From Marininema mesophilum (GTDB lineage Bacteria; Bacillota; Bacilli; Thermoactinomycetales; DSM-45169), in NCBI RefSeq assembly GCF_900106775.1, contig NZ_FNNQ01000007.1, forward strand, positions 110,614 to 174,613: a stretch of DNA of 64,000 bases, in the 5' to 3' direction. The position numbers and the translations under genes were made by a program. The notes under the pieces are model-generated. The model had not been told where the DNA came from, made no database searches, and was given only the letters and a program-made list of their open reading frames with translations. This document shows positions 63,495 through 64,000 of the stretch, piece by piece (position 1 is the stretch's first letter; each line of letters opens with the position of its first letter).

Positions 63495-63916
63495 ATGCGC
63501 AAAAATACGGTGAAACACGCTAGAACCTGTGTGTATAACGTCAACAACCACATTGTCTGGTCAGTCAACTATCGCAGAAAGGTTCTTAACCAAGAGATTG
63601 AAGGGTATCTAAACGATCTTTTTCAAGAGATAGCGCAAGAAAAAGAATTTGAAGTCGTCATGACTGAGGTGAGTGAAAAGGATTATGTGCATATTTTTGT
63701 ATCAGCACATCCCAAAATTGCTCCCTCCTATATTGTGAAAATGCTAAAAGGAATTTCTGTTCGGAAACTGCTTCTAGCATTCCGCAGCTAAAAAGGAGTC
63801 TTTTGGGAGGGCATCTGTGGAATAACAGCTTCTATGTCGAAACCATTGGTTCTATTTCCGAAGAAACGATTCGAATGGATATTGAAAATATCAGCAAAAG
63901 AGAGAGTGAAAAATCA
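63495..63916 (+). pseudogene. tnpA: IS200-type transposase tnpA, disrupted
   Basis: Y1 HUH transposase relic. The start (KHARTCVYNVNNHIVWSVNYRR is the IS200 N-terminus) is in frame to a stop at 63789-63791. Resuming one frame over at about 63776-63782, the family tail continues (PQLKRSLLGGHLWNNSFYVET). One base is therefore missing near 63780-63782. The HUH pair, normally His-Val-His, reads Tyr-Val-His (DYVHIFVSAHP), and the expected catalytic Tyr in the YIENQ helix is Asp (MDIENI). Its tail now runs in frame into tnpB without a stop. Confidence 0.85.
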
Positions 63917-64000
63917 ATGTTAAAAGCATACAAGTTCAAGTTAGAACCTACAACGTTACAAGTTGAACACATCGAATCGACCTTGAATTTGTGTCGCTGG
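63917..64000 (+). CDS. tnpB: TnpB start (3' partial)
   Basis: MLKAYKFKLEPTTLQVEHIE continues STLNLCRW to the window edge; this is the N-terminal beta-strand and helix of IS605 TnpB, an RNA-guided DNA nuclease related to Cas12. Whether the gene is intact cannot be seen. Confidence 0.7.
   Translation, partial: MLKAYKFKLEPTTLQVEHIESTLNLCRW

Larger units (their letters stand above)
63408..64000 (+). mobile_element. IS200/IS605-family element, left part
   Basis: Left-end hairpin, degenerate tnpA and the first 28 codons of tnpB in the classical order. The element runs beyond the window. Confidence 0.75.

Overview
The window is a chromosome segment of a Gram-positive, endospore-forming Firmicute of the order Bacillales. 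Gene order follows the Bacillus subtilis yacL-to-gerD region almost gene for gene. Spore-related genes (sigH, cwlD, gerD) and ribosomal proteins S14, L33 and L36 in their cysteine-containing, zinc-binding forms fit this. The codon style and some lineage quirks (long L24, Gly-rich GerD tail) would suit a Thermoactinomycetaceae-like genus, but that placement is inference. No rRNA, tRNA or CRISPR array was seen.

Layout. 1-8.6 kb: yacL (cut by the window edge), isoprenoid genes ispD-ispF, gltX, a cysteine T-box, cysE-cysS, mrnC, rlmB, rae1 and sigH. 8.9-13.2 kb: rpmG-secE-nusG, rplK-rplA, an L10 leader with rplJ-rplL, and a methyltransferase. 13.2-26 kb: a long leader with rpoB-rpoC, then rplGB-rpsL-rpsG-fusA-tuf. 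38.5-53.97 kb: the S10-spc-alpha superoperon (rpsJ to rplQ, including secY, adk, map, infA and rpoA). 54-57.3 kb: the energy-coupling module ecfA1-ecfA2-ecfT and truA. 57.3-63.3 kb: rplM-rpsI, a ybaK-like gene, cwlD, salA, a fetAB-like pair and an inverted gerD. 63.4-64 kb: the left part of an IS200/IS605 element with a dead tnpA and the start of tnpB.

Between tuf and rpsJ, normally close neighbours, lies about 12.5 kb of accessory DNA (26.0-38.4 kb), mostly A+T-richer. It holds divergent glpQ and phoD phosphate-scavenging genes, a winged-helix protein, an acetyltransferase, a four-gene minus-strand operon, a divergent signal peptidase, a GntR regulator with an EamA exporter, a cysteine hydrolase, and a toxin-tail fragment followed by a probable orphan immunity gene.

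The most unusual item is the minus-strand operon at 31252-34121: two Yip1-type membrane proteins, then a polymorphic-toxin-like protein, then a CPCC-type candidate immunity protein. Read through a single in-frame TGA, the toxin frame begins with a Flp-type pilin signal (Gly, then Glu-Tyr at +5/+6, then a hydrophobic helix). It continues through a proline/lysine linker and a PT-TG-like pretoxin segment to a His-rich nuclease-like C-terminus. This suggests a toxin presented through a pilin-like membrane anchor, here apparently disarmed by a nonsense codon.

The core genes make translation and transcription machinery under characteristic leader RNAs. Several start codons were moved from the longest open frame to the position best supported by Shine-Dalgarno spacing and family N-termini.
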